Assembly: GCA_002410935.1 (NCBI GenBank)
Contig: DHPM01000004.1
Coordinates: 11,235 to 75,234, forward strand
Origin: Caryophanales bacterium UBA5364
GTDB lineage: Bacteria > Bacillota_I > Bacilli_A > RF39 > UBA660
Direction of reading: 5' to 3'
DNA length: 64,000 nucleotides
Shown here piece by piece: positions 37,301-44,785 of this stretch (within the stretch, counting starts at the first letter, position 1; each line of letters begins with the position of its first letter). A model generated the notes under the pieces. The model was given only the letters and a program-made list of their open reading frames with translations, searched no databases and had not been told where the DNA came from. The position numbers and the translations under genes were made by a program.

Positions 37301-37588
37301 ATGTTTAATAGAAGATGTAATTGTGACCGCCAAATGTGGAATCCTAACTTTAATCAACCAATGAATATGCCACAAATGGCACCACAAATGGGGTGTCCAG
37401 TTGTGGAACCAGCTATAACTAAATGTGTTGAAAAAGATATATATCATCAAGTACCACATATTTGTCCAATACATACACACACTATAAATCGTCATATTTT
37501 CACTCATTGTTATACACCACAATATTCATGCTCTGAAGAATGTCAAGTTGTAGATTGTGGTAGGCCAGACGGTTGTTGTGGTTTCTAA
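37301..37588 (+). CDS. CotD-like spore coat protein, Cys/His-rich
   Basis: A 95-residue protein rich in cysteine, histidine, methionine and proline. The middle (residues about 42-65) matches the CotD family: PVVEPAITKCV, then VPHICPIHTHTINRHIF, equivalent to the PIVHPT and VPHIHPQHTT stretches of B. subtilis CotD. The N-terminus has MNMPQMAPQM repeats and the C-terminus CSEECQVVDCGRPDGCCGF, many cysteines able to crosslink. It would be an outer spore-coat or other surface-layer protein. AAGGGGGA precedes the ATG. A CATATTATA at 37271-37279 resembles a sporulation-sigma -10. Family call is from motif similarity only. Confidence 0.75.
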   Translation: MFNRRCNCDRQMWNPNFNQPMNMPQMAPQMGCPVVEPAITKCVEKDIYHQVPHICPIHTHTINRHIFTHCYTPQYSCSEECQVVDCGRPDGCCGF

Positions 37589-37610
37589 AACAGACTATGT
37601 CTGTTTTTTT
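37587..37610. terminator. Bidirectional terminator between the CotD-like and VanY-like genes
   Basis: Stem AAAACAGAC/GTCTGTTTT with flanking T run. It overlaps the stop codon of the minus-strand gene. Confidence 0.8.
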
Positions 37611-38215
37611 ATATATTCTTCTAAAGTTAAGTTGTGTTTATAGATGTATTCAGCTGTTTTAAGGCCAACATAACGATAGTGCCATGGTTCATACTTATAA
37701 CCAGTTATATCAGTTTTATCATAAGGATATCTTAAAATAAAGCCATATCTATGGGCATTATTTCTCATCCAATTAAATTCAATACTTTCTTCAAATAAAT
37801 TATAATCATTATTAGAACCCATTACATCAATAGCTAAACCAGTTTGATGTTCAGAGTAACCTGGACGAGCTGAGCATAGTTCCGCATATTGGGCCCCTTT
37901 AACTTTAATATATTCATTATGTAAATCATATTGATATTTGTAATCCCTAAAAGCCGATACGACAATAATCTTATAACCTAAAGCTAAAGCATCACTACCT
38001 AATTTCTCAATATTAGAACGAGCTTCATGTCGTAAATATTTGTTATCAAAAGCAAACTTTTTATCTATTAGTTCTAAATCAACTGGTATATAATCACTTG
38101 GTAAACCATTTTCTTTATTAACCAATATTAAAGTATCATTAATGGGATCTTCCTCCTTAACAAAAATAATAATAAGAATGATAATAATTATATAAATATA
38201 TCCTTGGATATTCAT
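37595..38215 (-). CDS. VanY-type D-Ala-D-Ala carboxypeptidase (M15B), short form
   Basis: A 206-residue membrane-anchored zinc peptidase. An N-terminal helix (about residues 3-19) is followed by the M15B domain with SARPGYSEHQTGLAIDVMG (His and Asp zinc ligands) and EPWHYRYVG (third ligand). It would trim the terminal D-Ala of peptidoglycan stem peptides outside the cell. It lacks the repeat region seen in its two upstream paralogues. It has its own -10 (TATAAT on the minus strand) and terminator, so it is transcribed alone. Confidence 0.9.
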   Translation of the reverse strand: MNIQGYIYIIIIILIIIFVKEEDPINDTLILVNKENGLPSDYIPVDLELIDKKFAFDNKYLRHEARSNIEKLGSDALALGYKIIVVSAFRDYKYQYDLHNEYIKVKGAQYAELCSARPGYSEHQTGLAIDVMGSNNDYNLFEESIEFNWMRNNAHRYGFILRYPYDKTDITGYKYEPWHYRYVGLKTAEYIYKHNLTLEEYIKKQT

Positions 38216-38241
38216 CTTATCACCACTATATTATATGTAAT

Positions 38242-38270
38242 AAAAAAACAAATAGAAATTTCTATTTGTT
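38242..38270 (-). terminator. Terminator of the 409-residue VanY-like gene
   Basis: Perfect 24-bp palindrome AACAAATAGAAA/TTTCTATTTGTT; the A run on the plus strand is the U tail on the minus strand. Confidence 0.85.
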
Positions 38271-39491
38271 CTCTAAAAAGTAAGCATAGTATTCTTCATA
38301 AGTAATATCAAGTTCATAGATTTTAGTTGCAGTATCGACTCCAACATATCGATAGTGCCAAGGTTCGTAACTGTATCCCGTTATATATTCTTTACCTTTA
38401 GGATATCTTAAGATAAAGCCATATTTATGTGCATTATCTTTGACCCATGAAAACTCATTTGTTGATTCAAAACTACCAAGTGCTTCACTACCGCTTGCAC
38501 CAATATCTAACGCTAAACCAGTTTGGTGTTCAGAATGACCTGGGCGAGCAGAGTAGTTCTCAGCCCAAACATATCCATAATTACCTACATAACCATTATA
38601 GATATAACTTTGAGTATTATAAGCACGATATGCTGATCTATTTTTAATATATAAATTTTCTTTAGCAGCATCATCAGCCATTTTCTTAAATGCTTCATAA
38701 GTATCTTTATCTAATTCACCAAAATTATAAGTATATTTTAAGTCCATACTAACTAAATTATCACTAGTATATTCTTTATCAATTTTAAAATATTTATTAA
38801 CTAAGATAAGATGTTTTTTACTAGTATCAGCATCTTTTACATTAGTATAAAATTTATAGTCTAAATTACTATTAACATTAGTTACAATATCATTAGCTTT
38901 TAATTCAGGGTTTTTCTTTTGATAACTCAAGTAACGATCTAAATTATTCATTATAAAATATTTATCTTTAATAATATTAACTAAATTACTACTATATGGT
39001 GCATCAATGTTATTATTAACAATTAAAATAATACTTTCAGCATCAGCCTTCTTGTTATTCTTACTATAATTAATATATTTATCTAAATTACCTATGACAA
39101 ATTCTTCATTATTAATTAAATCACTTAATGTTTCAGTATAAGGTAATTCAATATCATTGTTGATTAAATAAACAATATCACTTGCTAAAGCCTTATCATA
39201 TTCTTCATAATAACTAACATATTCACCCATATTACCTTTTTTATAGTTAGTATCTTTAATGATATTAATATAGTATTCATTATATTCTTTATCGACTAAA
39301 GCTCTAATATCTCCGATTGAGGCATTATCAATGATAATACTTATTTCTTCATCACTATAACCTAATTTACTTAATTTCTTTTCATTATTGTTTATTATAT
39401 TAAAAGTAAAATATATAATTAAACCAATTAATATAATAAAACAAAATAATAACATCCTACGTCTAATTCTTTTTTTTCTCTTTCTTGCCAT
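38262..39491 (-). CDS. VanY-type D-Ala-D-Ala carboxypeptidase with three internal repeats
   Basis: A 409-residue paralogue. A basic N-terminus and membrane helix (about residues 12-33) are followed by a motif KLGYSDEEISIII, then three imperfect repeats of about 45 residues (about 81-125, 126-172 and 173-218), each with a [Y/F].[I/M].N[L/M]..Y..Y pattern and ending in a YT or YS pair. The M15B domain follows with SARPGHSEHQTGLALDIG and EPWHYRYVG. The 309-residue neighbour has one such repeat and the 206-residue one none. Own promoter and terminator. Confidence 0.9.
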   Translation of the reverse strand: MARKRKKRIRRRMLLFCFIILIGLIIYFTFNIINNNEKKLSKLGYSDEEISIIIDNASIGDIRALVDKEYNEYYINIIKDTNYKKGNMGEYVSYYEEYDKALASDIVYLINNDIELPYTETLSDLINNEEFVIGNLDKYINYSKNNKKADAESIILIVNNNIDAPYSSNLVNIIKDKYFIMNNLDRYLSYQKKNPELKANDIVTNVNSNLDYKFYTNVKDADTSKKHLILVNKYFKIDKEYTSDNLVSMDLKYTYNFGELDKDTYEAFKKMADDAAKENLYIKNRSAYRAYNTQSYIYNGYVGNYGYVWAENYSARPGHSEHQTGLALDIGASGSEALGSFESTNEFSWVKDNAHKYGFILRYPKGKEYITGYSYEPWHYRYVGVDTATKIYELDITYEEYYAYFLENK

Positions 39492-39516
39492 ATTATCACC
39501 AATCTAATTATACTAT

Positions 39517-39543
39517 AAAAAAAATAGAAATGATTTCTATTTT
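39517..39543 (-). terminator. Terminator of the 309-residue VanY-like gene
   Basis: Stem AAAATAGAAA/TTTCTATTTT with an A run on the plus strand giving the minus-strand U tail. Confidence 0.8.
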
Positions 39544-40466
39544 ATATAAAAGGCATAATATTCGTCAAATGTAATGTCAAGTTCATTAATTTTTCCAGCA
39601 TCTTCAAGACCAACATAACGATAATGCCAAGGCTCATAATTAAATCCTGTTAAATGTTCTTTACCTTCAGGATATCTAAGAATAAATCCAAAACGATGAG
39701 CATTATCTTTCATCCAAGTAGATTCTGGAGTTTCAGCAAAACCACCTAAACCACTTTTCATAGTACTAACATCAATTGCTAGACCTGTTTCATGTTCAGA
39801 GTGACCTGGACGAGCAGCAACTGAATCAGCATACTCAGTACCACGTCTATTTTTTTGATTATTATATAAAAGTGATTGATATTCATTATCACGATAAGCA
39901 GTATTTGCTAAAATAGTTAATCCTTCATCTTTAGCAGCTCTCGCCATTTCCTTAAAGTATTCATAAGCTTCAGCTTTAATTTGTTTATCATTAAAAGCAA
40001 ATTGTAGATTCATCGTAACTAAATCTTCTATTTCATAATCAGTAGGTAAGTAATTAAACTTATTAACTAACATTAATTTACCTTTTTCAATATCCGTTTT
40101 AACTGGATTAGTATAGAATTTTTCATCAGCACCAACATTAACAATCGCAACAACATCAGAATAATCTGTATCTTTATTATCTTTCTTATAGTTTATATAT
40201 TTTTTAACATTATCCATAATAAAATACTTTTCATTATAGAATTTTAAAATATCAGGATTATATTCATTATTAAAAATATAAGTTTTTTTATCTTGATCTA
40301 ACTTTAAAATAGTGTTTATTTGTTTTTCATTATAACCTTTTTTCTTTAGTTCGTATTCGTTACTATTAAACATCTTATAGGCATATAGCCCAGCAAGCAC
40401 AGCAGTAATAACAGCAAATCCAATAATTACATATAGAACAACTCTTTTTTTCTTATCATAATTCAT
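39537..40466 (-). CDS. VanY-type D-Ala-D-Ala carboxypeptidase with one internal repeat
   Basis: A 309-residue membrane-anchored M15B peptidase. The N-terminal helix (about residues 9-28) is followed by KKGYNEKQINTILKLD and one repeat (YFIMDNVKKYINYKKDN...FYTNP), then the catalytic domain with AARPGHSEHETGLAIDVS and EPWHYRYVG. It is the first of three tandem paralogues on the minus strand. Promoter on the minus strand at 40484-40511. The D-Ala trimming role is inferred from family. Confidence 0.9.
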   Translation of the reverse strand: MNYDKKKRVVLYVIIGFAVITAVLAGLYAYKMFNSNEYELKKKGYNEKQINTILKLDQDKKTYIFNNEYNPDILKFYNEKYFIMDNVKKYINYKKDNKDTDYSDVVAIVNVGADEKFYTNPVKTDIEKGKLMLVNKFNYLPTDYEIEDLVTMNLQFAFNDKQIKAEAYEYFKEMARAAKDEGLTILANTAYRDNEYQSLLYNNQKNRRGTEYADSVAARPGHSEHETGLAIDVSTMKSGLGGFAETPESTWMKDNAHRFGFILRYPEGKEHLTGFNYEPWHYRYVGLEDAGKINELDITFDEYYAFYIK

Positions 40467-40483
40467 ATTATCACCCTAATTTT

Positions 40484-40511
40484 ATTATACTATAATTACG
40501 ATTAAAAGCAA
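40484..40511 (-). promoter_or_regulatory. Promoter of the first VanY-like gene
   Basis: Minus strand: TTGCTT (40511-40506), a 16-bp spacer and TATAAT (40489-40484). The other two VanY-like genes have a similar TATAAT close to a GGTGATAA-type ribosome-binding site. Confidence 0.6.
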
Positions 40512-40581
40512 TAATAATTAGGAAAAGAAAATTAAATTAATAAATTAGTTTTTTTGACATATTTTATACTAGAGGTGAATT

Positions 40582-41733
40582 ATGAAAAAAATTCTGTGGT
40601 GTTTATTATCAGTCTTATTACTTATACCATTTAATGTTAGAGGGGAACAATTAACTTTAGCAGAAAATAGTAAAAGTACCATGCTGCTTGAAGCTAGTAC
40701 CGGTGAAATAATATATCAACATAATAGTCATGAGAAATTTGCTCCTGCTTCAATGACCAAAATGATGACAATGTTACTTATTATTGAAAATATTGAAAAG
40801 GGTGTTATTAAATGGGATGAAATGGTAACGGTATCAGCTAATGCATCAGGCATGGGTGGTAGTCAAATATTATTGGATACCAATGAAAAGATGAGTGTTG
40901 AAAATTTATTTAAAGGGATTGCGGTAGCATCAGGTAATGATGCATCAGTTGCTTTAGCTGAGAAGATTGCTGGTACGGAAGCTAACTTTGTTGTCATGAT
41001 GAATAATCGTGCTAAAGAATTAGGACTTAAAAATACTAATTTTAAAAACTGTCATGGACTAGATGCTGCTAATCATTATTCAACAGCTTATGATATGGCA
41101 ATGATCGCTAAAGAACTAGTTAAGCATGAAAAGGTACTAGAATATACGAAAATCTATGATACCTATCTAAGAGAAAATACTGAGAATAAAATTTGGCTAG
41201 TTAATACTAATAAACTAGTACGATTCTATGAGGGTGTTGATGGGTTAAAAACTGGATATACGAATGGAGCAGGTTATTGTTTAACATCGACCGCTAAGAA
41301 GAATGGTATGCGTATTATTACGGTTGTAATGGGAGAGCCAGATAGTTTAACAAGAAATAAAGAAACTAGTGAGATGTTAGATTATGCATTTGCTCAATAT
41401 GAAATAGAAACTCTTTTATCTACTAAAAGTGTATTAGGTAAAAACATGGTAGAAAAAGGAGTTAAGAAATATGTTGAATTAGTACCTGTCGAAGATGTTA
41501 ATGTATTACATAAGAAAATAGATAAAAAGAAAATTGCTACTTATGATTTAAAAATCGAAAAATTAAAAGCACCAGTTAAAAAAGGAGATGTAGTTGGTGT
41601 CTTAACTATTCATGATGGTAGTAAAACATCACGAACAATTAATATCACAGTTAAAGAAGAAGTTAAGAAAGCTAACTTTATTCAACTATATTTTCGTTAT
41701 TTAGCAGATATTATTAATGGTGATATAAAATAA
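40582..41733 (+). CDS. dacF: Serine D-Ala-D-Ala carboxypeptidase (DacF/PBP5 family)
   Basis: Secreted penicillin-binding protein that removes the terminal D-Ala of stem peptides. The 383-residue product has a signal peptide (about residues 1-21), the SMTK active serine motif (57-60), SGN (117-119) and KTG (223-225), then the PBP5-C-like domain and a C-terminal amphipathic helix (NFIQLYFRYLADII) for membrane binding. The last 530 bp reappear, about 97 percent identical, at 46335-46864. AGAGGTGA precedes the ATG. Gene symbol is by family; dacA is also possible. Confidence 0.92.
   Translation: MKKILWCLLSVLLLIPFNVRGEQLTLAENSKSTMLLEASTGEIIYQHNSHEKFAPASMTKMMTMLLIIENIEKGVIKWDEMVTVSANASGMGGSQILLDTNEKMSVENLFKGIAVASGNDASVALAEKIAGTEANFVVMMNNRAKELGLKNTNFKNCHGLDAANHYSTAYDMAMIAKELVKHEKVLEYTKIYDTYLRENTENKIWLVNTNKLVRFYEGVDGLKTGYTNGAGYCLTSTAKKNGMRIITVVMGEPDSLTRNKETSEMLDYAFAQYEIETLLSTKSVLGKNMVEKGVKKYVELVPVEDVNVLHKKIDKKKIATYDLKIEKLKAPVKKGDVVGVLTIHDGSKTSRTINITVKEEVKKANFIQLYFRYLADIINGDIK
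41204..41733 (+). repeat. 530-bp direct repeat, copy 1 (3' end of intact dacF)
   Basis: Aligns without gaps to 46335-46864 (offset 5131). I count 18 base differences by eye, in 17 codons, 14 of them synonymous. It covers KTG to the stop codon. Similarity stops exactly at the stop codon. Confidence 0.95.
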
Positions 41734-41757
41734 TTAAGGTTATTTTCATAAATTATT

Positions 41758-41790
41758 AAAAAGTTTTCCATATAAGAAAACTTTTTAATT
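41758..41790 (+). terminator. Terminator of dacF
   Basis: Stem AAAAAGTTTTC/GAAAACTTTTT (41758-41768, 41776-41786) followed by AATTTT. Confidence 0.75.
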
Positions 41791-41860
41791 TTAATAGAAT
41801 ATTGGAATTATTTTCTTGTGTAATTATATAAACAAATACATTTGATATAAACCCTTTGTT

Positions 41861-41876
41861 AATTCTACTATAACAA
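41861..41876 (+). repeat. 16-bp inverted repeat, left arm
   Basis: AATTCTACTATAACAA is the exact reverse complement of 46316-46331. The two arms enclose the 4.4 kb segment between the two dacF copies. The right arm lies three bases from the start of the truncated copy. Confidence 0.7.
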
Positions 41877-41879
41877 TTT

Positions 41880-41928
41880 ATTCCTATTAATTTAACAATT
41901 AATAGGAATTTTATTATATAAAATTCCT
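41880..41928 (+). terminator. Two overlapping, mutually exclusive hairpins
   Basis: Hairpin one is a 13-bp perfect stem (41880-41892 with 41897-41909) followed by TTTT. Hairpin two (AGGAATTTTAT 41904-41914 with 41918-41928) shares its left arm with the right arm of hairpin one. They cannot form together. They could be back-to-back terminators or an attenuator. Confidence 0.55.
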
Positions 41929-41988
41929 TTAAAAATATAGATTGGTAACTATATGTAAATTGAAGTTAAAAAATTGTCATTGTTTGTA

Positions 41989-42017
41989 TTGTAAGTAACA
42001 AACCTTTATGATAAAAT
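41989..42017 (+). promoter_or_regulatory. Promoter of the M23 peptidase gene
   Basis: TTGTAA (41989-41994), a 17-bp spacer and TAAAAT (42012-42017), followed 20 bp later by a GAGAGGGGATGAT ribosome-binding site. Confidence 0.6.
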
Positions 42018-42044
42018 GAAACAATAATATGAGAGGGGATGATA

Positions 42045-42131
42045 GTGGAATCATATGGTGTTTATAATGTAGTTAGTTGTGGGATTTTAGTTGTATGTTT
42101 TACCGAATTAAAAAAGGAGGAAAAAATATGA
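42045..42131 (+). CDS. Possible 28-residue upstream peptide coupled to the M23 gene
   Basis: A GTG-initiated frame after a strong AGAGGGGATGAT site encodes about 28 residues with a hydrophobic middle (VVSCGILVVCF) and a charged end (TELKKEEKI). Its stop overlaps the ATG of the M23 gene (ATGA), the pattern of translational coupling. It may be a leader peptide or a small membrane protein. No homologue is recognised. The evidence is the ribosome-binding site, position and overlap only. Confidence 0.35.
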   Translation: MESYGVYNVVSCGILVVCFTELKKEEKI

Positions 42132-44044
42132 AACTTAAAGGTTTTAAAAAAATCTTAAAAAAAGCAACTGCAATGCTAACATTAACAGCAATGATTACAC
42201 TTAACGTTATAAATGTCTTTTCAGTTTCTGCTTTAACAGTAAATAATAATGTTAAAACTGAGTCAGGATCAGGTGAAATTGTTGCAAAAAGAGGAGAGTT
42301 TGAAAAACATTTTCAAAATGAAGATGGAACAATTACTGTAGCAACTTATGCTTCTCCAGTTCACTATAAAAGTGCTAATGGGGAGTGGATTGACATTGAC
42401 AATACTCTAGTTGAAAATCTATCATCAAAAGCAATTGTTCAAGATAAAGTATATATTAATAAAGGTAATTCATTTAAAGTTACTTTAAATGAAAAAACAA
42501 ATTCAAATGATTTAGCATCAATTCAAATGGATGGTTATGAGTTATCTTGGCAAATAAGTGATACACTAGACACAAATTCAGTAGTTATTAATAGTGTGGA
42601 TGAAACTAAAGAATTTACTAAAACTGAATTGAATAAAATTTATAGTGAAATAATCTATAAAAACGCATTTAACAATGCCGATTTAAGATACAATTTATCT
42701 TTTCAATCATTAAAAGAAGAAGTTATTTTACATCAAATTCCAACATTTGATAAAATAAAATATACTATTAAGGTTGAAAATTTAAAAGCAAAATTAGATA
42801 AAGATAGTAATGTTATTTTCTATGATGTGGATGATGAAATCAAAGAAGTATTTAGAATTTCTGCTCCATTTGCTTATGATGCTTCTGAAACACCATCATA
42901 TAATAGAAATATAAAAGTTGACTTAGAAAATACAGCAGATGGTTATGTAATTACTAATAATCTTGATATGAACTGGTTAAAAGATTCTAATACAGTTTAC
43001 CCAGTTATAATAGACCCAACAGTAACTTCAGGCCAAGCTCAAACAAATATAGAAGATACTCATGTAAATTCAGGTAGCCCAAATACTAATTATGTTATGT
43101 CAGATAAATTAATATTGGGAAAAAGCAGTGGTAGTAATAGAACACTTATCAAAATTACTACAATGCCAACAATACCATCTTCTGCTACTATAACTGATGC
43201 AAGATTAATTGCAAATTTATGGAGTGGGACTAACACATGGGGAACATTATCTATATATAGATTAAACAGTGCATGGGATTCATACACAGCGACATGGAAC
43301 AATCATGGTTCTATATCATCAACACTTTTAGCAACAGGGATAACACCATCATATGTTAGCCCATATTATAAATATAATATCAATGTTACTTCAACAGTTG
43401 TTGATTGGTATAAAAATGGTATGTCAAAAAACTGGGGATTCATGTTAAGATATGATAATGAAAATTATAACGATTATAATTGGTTATATTCTTCGGATTC
43501 AGGAATTGCTAGTGCTTATAGACCAGCTATAACTATTACATATAATGAATCTATTCCTACTGATTATCCATCAATGAATTGGACTTATCCACTTTCTGGT
43601 TATAATTATATAACGTGTGGCTTTAAAACCTCATATTGCCCAAGTCATTATGCAATGGATTTATCAGGAACAGGTGTATCTGGGCAACCACTTAAAGCAG
43701 CAGCAGCTGGTAAAGTACTGCTATCAAAATATGATAGTAGTGCTGGATATTGGATTGTAATTGAAACTAATAATATTGATCCATCTACTGGTAAAAAATT
43801 AAGAATTGGTTATATGCATATGAATAATTTATCATCTTACAGTGCAGGTCAATTAGTTGCAAAAGGTGCTACTATTGGTTATGTTGGTAATACTGGTGAT
43901 TCAACAGGTGCACATCTCCACTTTGAGGTTATAAGAGATGGTAGTTCGTATGCAACTTATGGAAAGGTTAATTCAGGTGTTAATCCACAAAAGTTTTTTC
44001 CAGGAATTGGATTTAGTGGGAATACGTCAAGTTTGACTTATTAA
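42128..44044 (+). CDS. Secreted M23 metallopeptidase with WapA-like N-terminus and DNRLRE domain
   Basis: A 638-residue secreted protein. A signal peptide (about residues 1-38) is followed by a region like the front of WapA/RHS-type surface proteins (residues about 50-300, with TVATYASPVHYKSANGEWIDID), then a DNRLRE-type beta-sandwich (about 305-475, IEDTHVNSGSPNTNYVMSD), then an M23 domain with zinc ligands HYAMD (from residue 507) and HLHFE (596-600). The M23 part should cut peptidoglycan cross-bridges. No RHS repeats or toxin tail are present. ATG 42128 follows GGAGG; an upstream in-frame ATG at 42077 lacks a site. Base use and spacing differ from nearby housekeeping genes. Confidence 0.88.
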   Translation: MKLKGFKKILKKATAMLTLTAMITLNVINVFSVSALTVNNNVKTESGSGEIVAKRGEFEKHFQNEDGTITVATYASPVHYKSANGEWIDIDNTLVENLSSKAIVQDKVYINKGNSFKVTLNEKTNSNDLASIQMDGYELSWQISDTLDTNSVVINSVDETKEFTKTELNKIYSEIIYKNAFNNADLRYNLSFQSLKEEVILHQIPTFDKIKYTIKVENLKAKLDKDSNVIFYDVDDEIKEVFRISAPFAYDASETPSYNRNIKVDLENTADGYVITNNLDMNWLKDSNTVYPVIIDPTVTSGQAQTNIEDTHVNSGSPNTNYVMSDKLILGKSSGSNRTLIKITTMPTIPSSATITDARLIANLWSGTNTWGTLSIYRLNSAWDSYTATWNNHGSISSTLLATGITPSYVSPYYKYNINVTSTVVDWYKNGMSKNWGFMLRYDNENYNDYNWLYSSDSGIASAYRPAITITYNESIPTDYPSMNWTYPLSGYNYITCGFKTSYCPSHYAMDLSGTGVSGQPLKAAAAGKVLLSKYDSSAGYWIVIETNNIDPSTGKKLRIGYMHMNNLSSYSAGQLVAKGATIGYVGNTGDSTGAHLHFEVIRDGSSYATYGKVNSGVNPQKFFPGIGFSGNTSSLTY

Positions 44045-44078
44045 CATATATTATTAATATAGGAAGTATGTGATTATA

Positions 44079-44744
44079 ATGAATAAAAACAAAAAGAAAA
44101 AAATGATGTTAATATGTTTGTCTGTGTTTTTACTATTATCATTGACCTTTTTTACAGCTTGCAGCAAAAAAGAGGAGAACAATCAACCAGGAACTAACAA
44201 TAATGAAAATACAGATTATAATAAAATAAAATTATTTAATAAAACTTTGAATAATTTAAATGAATTAGAAGCAACTGATTTACAAGAGTATTTGAAAATG
44301 GTAAGAATAGTGTTTAAAGAAAAAACATATACAAGTTTCACAGACGAAGACATTAGTGTTTTTGTAGCATATCAGTTATTGAACAATGCAACCACTTCTA
44401 AAGATAAAGTTCAAGAATTAGTGAGAAAAATGTTTAATATTGATAACTTTGAGGTAAAAACGGGCGAATTGACTTCGCCATTAGGGACAAAAATCAAAAT
44501 TATAAAAAATGGAAATGATTATAAAGGAAATGTACCATTAAAAGATATAATGGAAAAAGCTAATAATTATACTTCGTTTGAAACAAATAAGGATCGAGTT
44601 ATTGTTAATTATGATTATAGAAAATTAGTAGAGTTAAATCCAATTGATGGAAATAAATATGAAACATTAGGTCAAACAAAAATATATTTAAAATATGTTA
44701 ATGGTAACTTAGTCTTAGAAAAAATAATTTACACACAAAAATAA
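44079..44744 (+). CDS. Lipoprotein of unknown function
   Basis: A 221-residue protein with a basic N-terminus, a hydrophobic stretch and a lipobox (FFTAC, Cys at about residue 28), followed by a low-complexity asparagine-rich spacer and a soluble domain without a motif I recognise. It lies 34 bases after the M23 gene and shares its direction, so it may be an accessory or immunity-like factor of that peptidase; this is a guess. ATG 44079 is chosen; the ribosome-binding site AGGAAG is 12 bases away. Confidence 0.7.
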   Translation: MNKNKKKKMMLICLSVFLLLSLTFFTACSKKEENNQPGTNNNENTDYNKIKLFNKTLNNLNELEATDLQEYLKMVRIVFKEKTYTSFTDEDISVFVAYQLLNNATTSKDKVQELVRKMFNIDNFEVKTGELTSPLGTKIKIIKNGNDYKGNVPLKDIMEKANNYTSFETNKDRVIVNYDYRKLVELNPIDGNKYETLGQTKIYLKYVNGNLVLEKIIYTQK

Positions 44745-44767
44745 GAGAATTATTTCTCTTATTTTTA
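44737..44767. terminator. Bidirectional terminator between the lipoprotein and transglutaminase-like genes
   Basis: Stem AAAATAAGAG/CTCTTATTTT with flanking A and T runs, overlapping the lipoprotein stop codon. Confidence 0.75.
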
Positions 44768-44785
44768 TATTATAATATTTTAAAA

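Larger units (their letters stand above)
41734..42044. other. Intergenic stretch after dacF, content summary
   Basis: About 310 bp without an ordinary gene. It holds the dacF terminator, one arm of a 16-bp inverted repeat (41861-41876), two overlapping hairpins (41880-41928) and a promoter (41989-42017) for the M23 gene. I see no further coding signal. Confidence 0.7.

Noticed and set aside
37226-37522. Open frame on the minus strand opposite the CotD-like gene
   Set aside because: It is rich in Trp, His and Cys as an antisense product of the CotD-like gene and has no start signal.
42077-42127. Longer N-terminus for the M23 peptidase beginning at 42077
   Set aside because: No ribosome-binding site there. 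A GGAGG at 42116-42120 and a proper signal peptide support ATG 42128.
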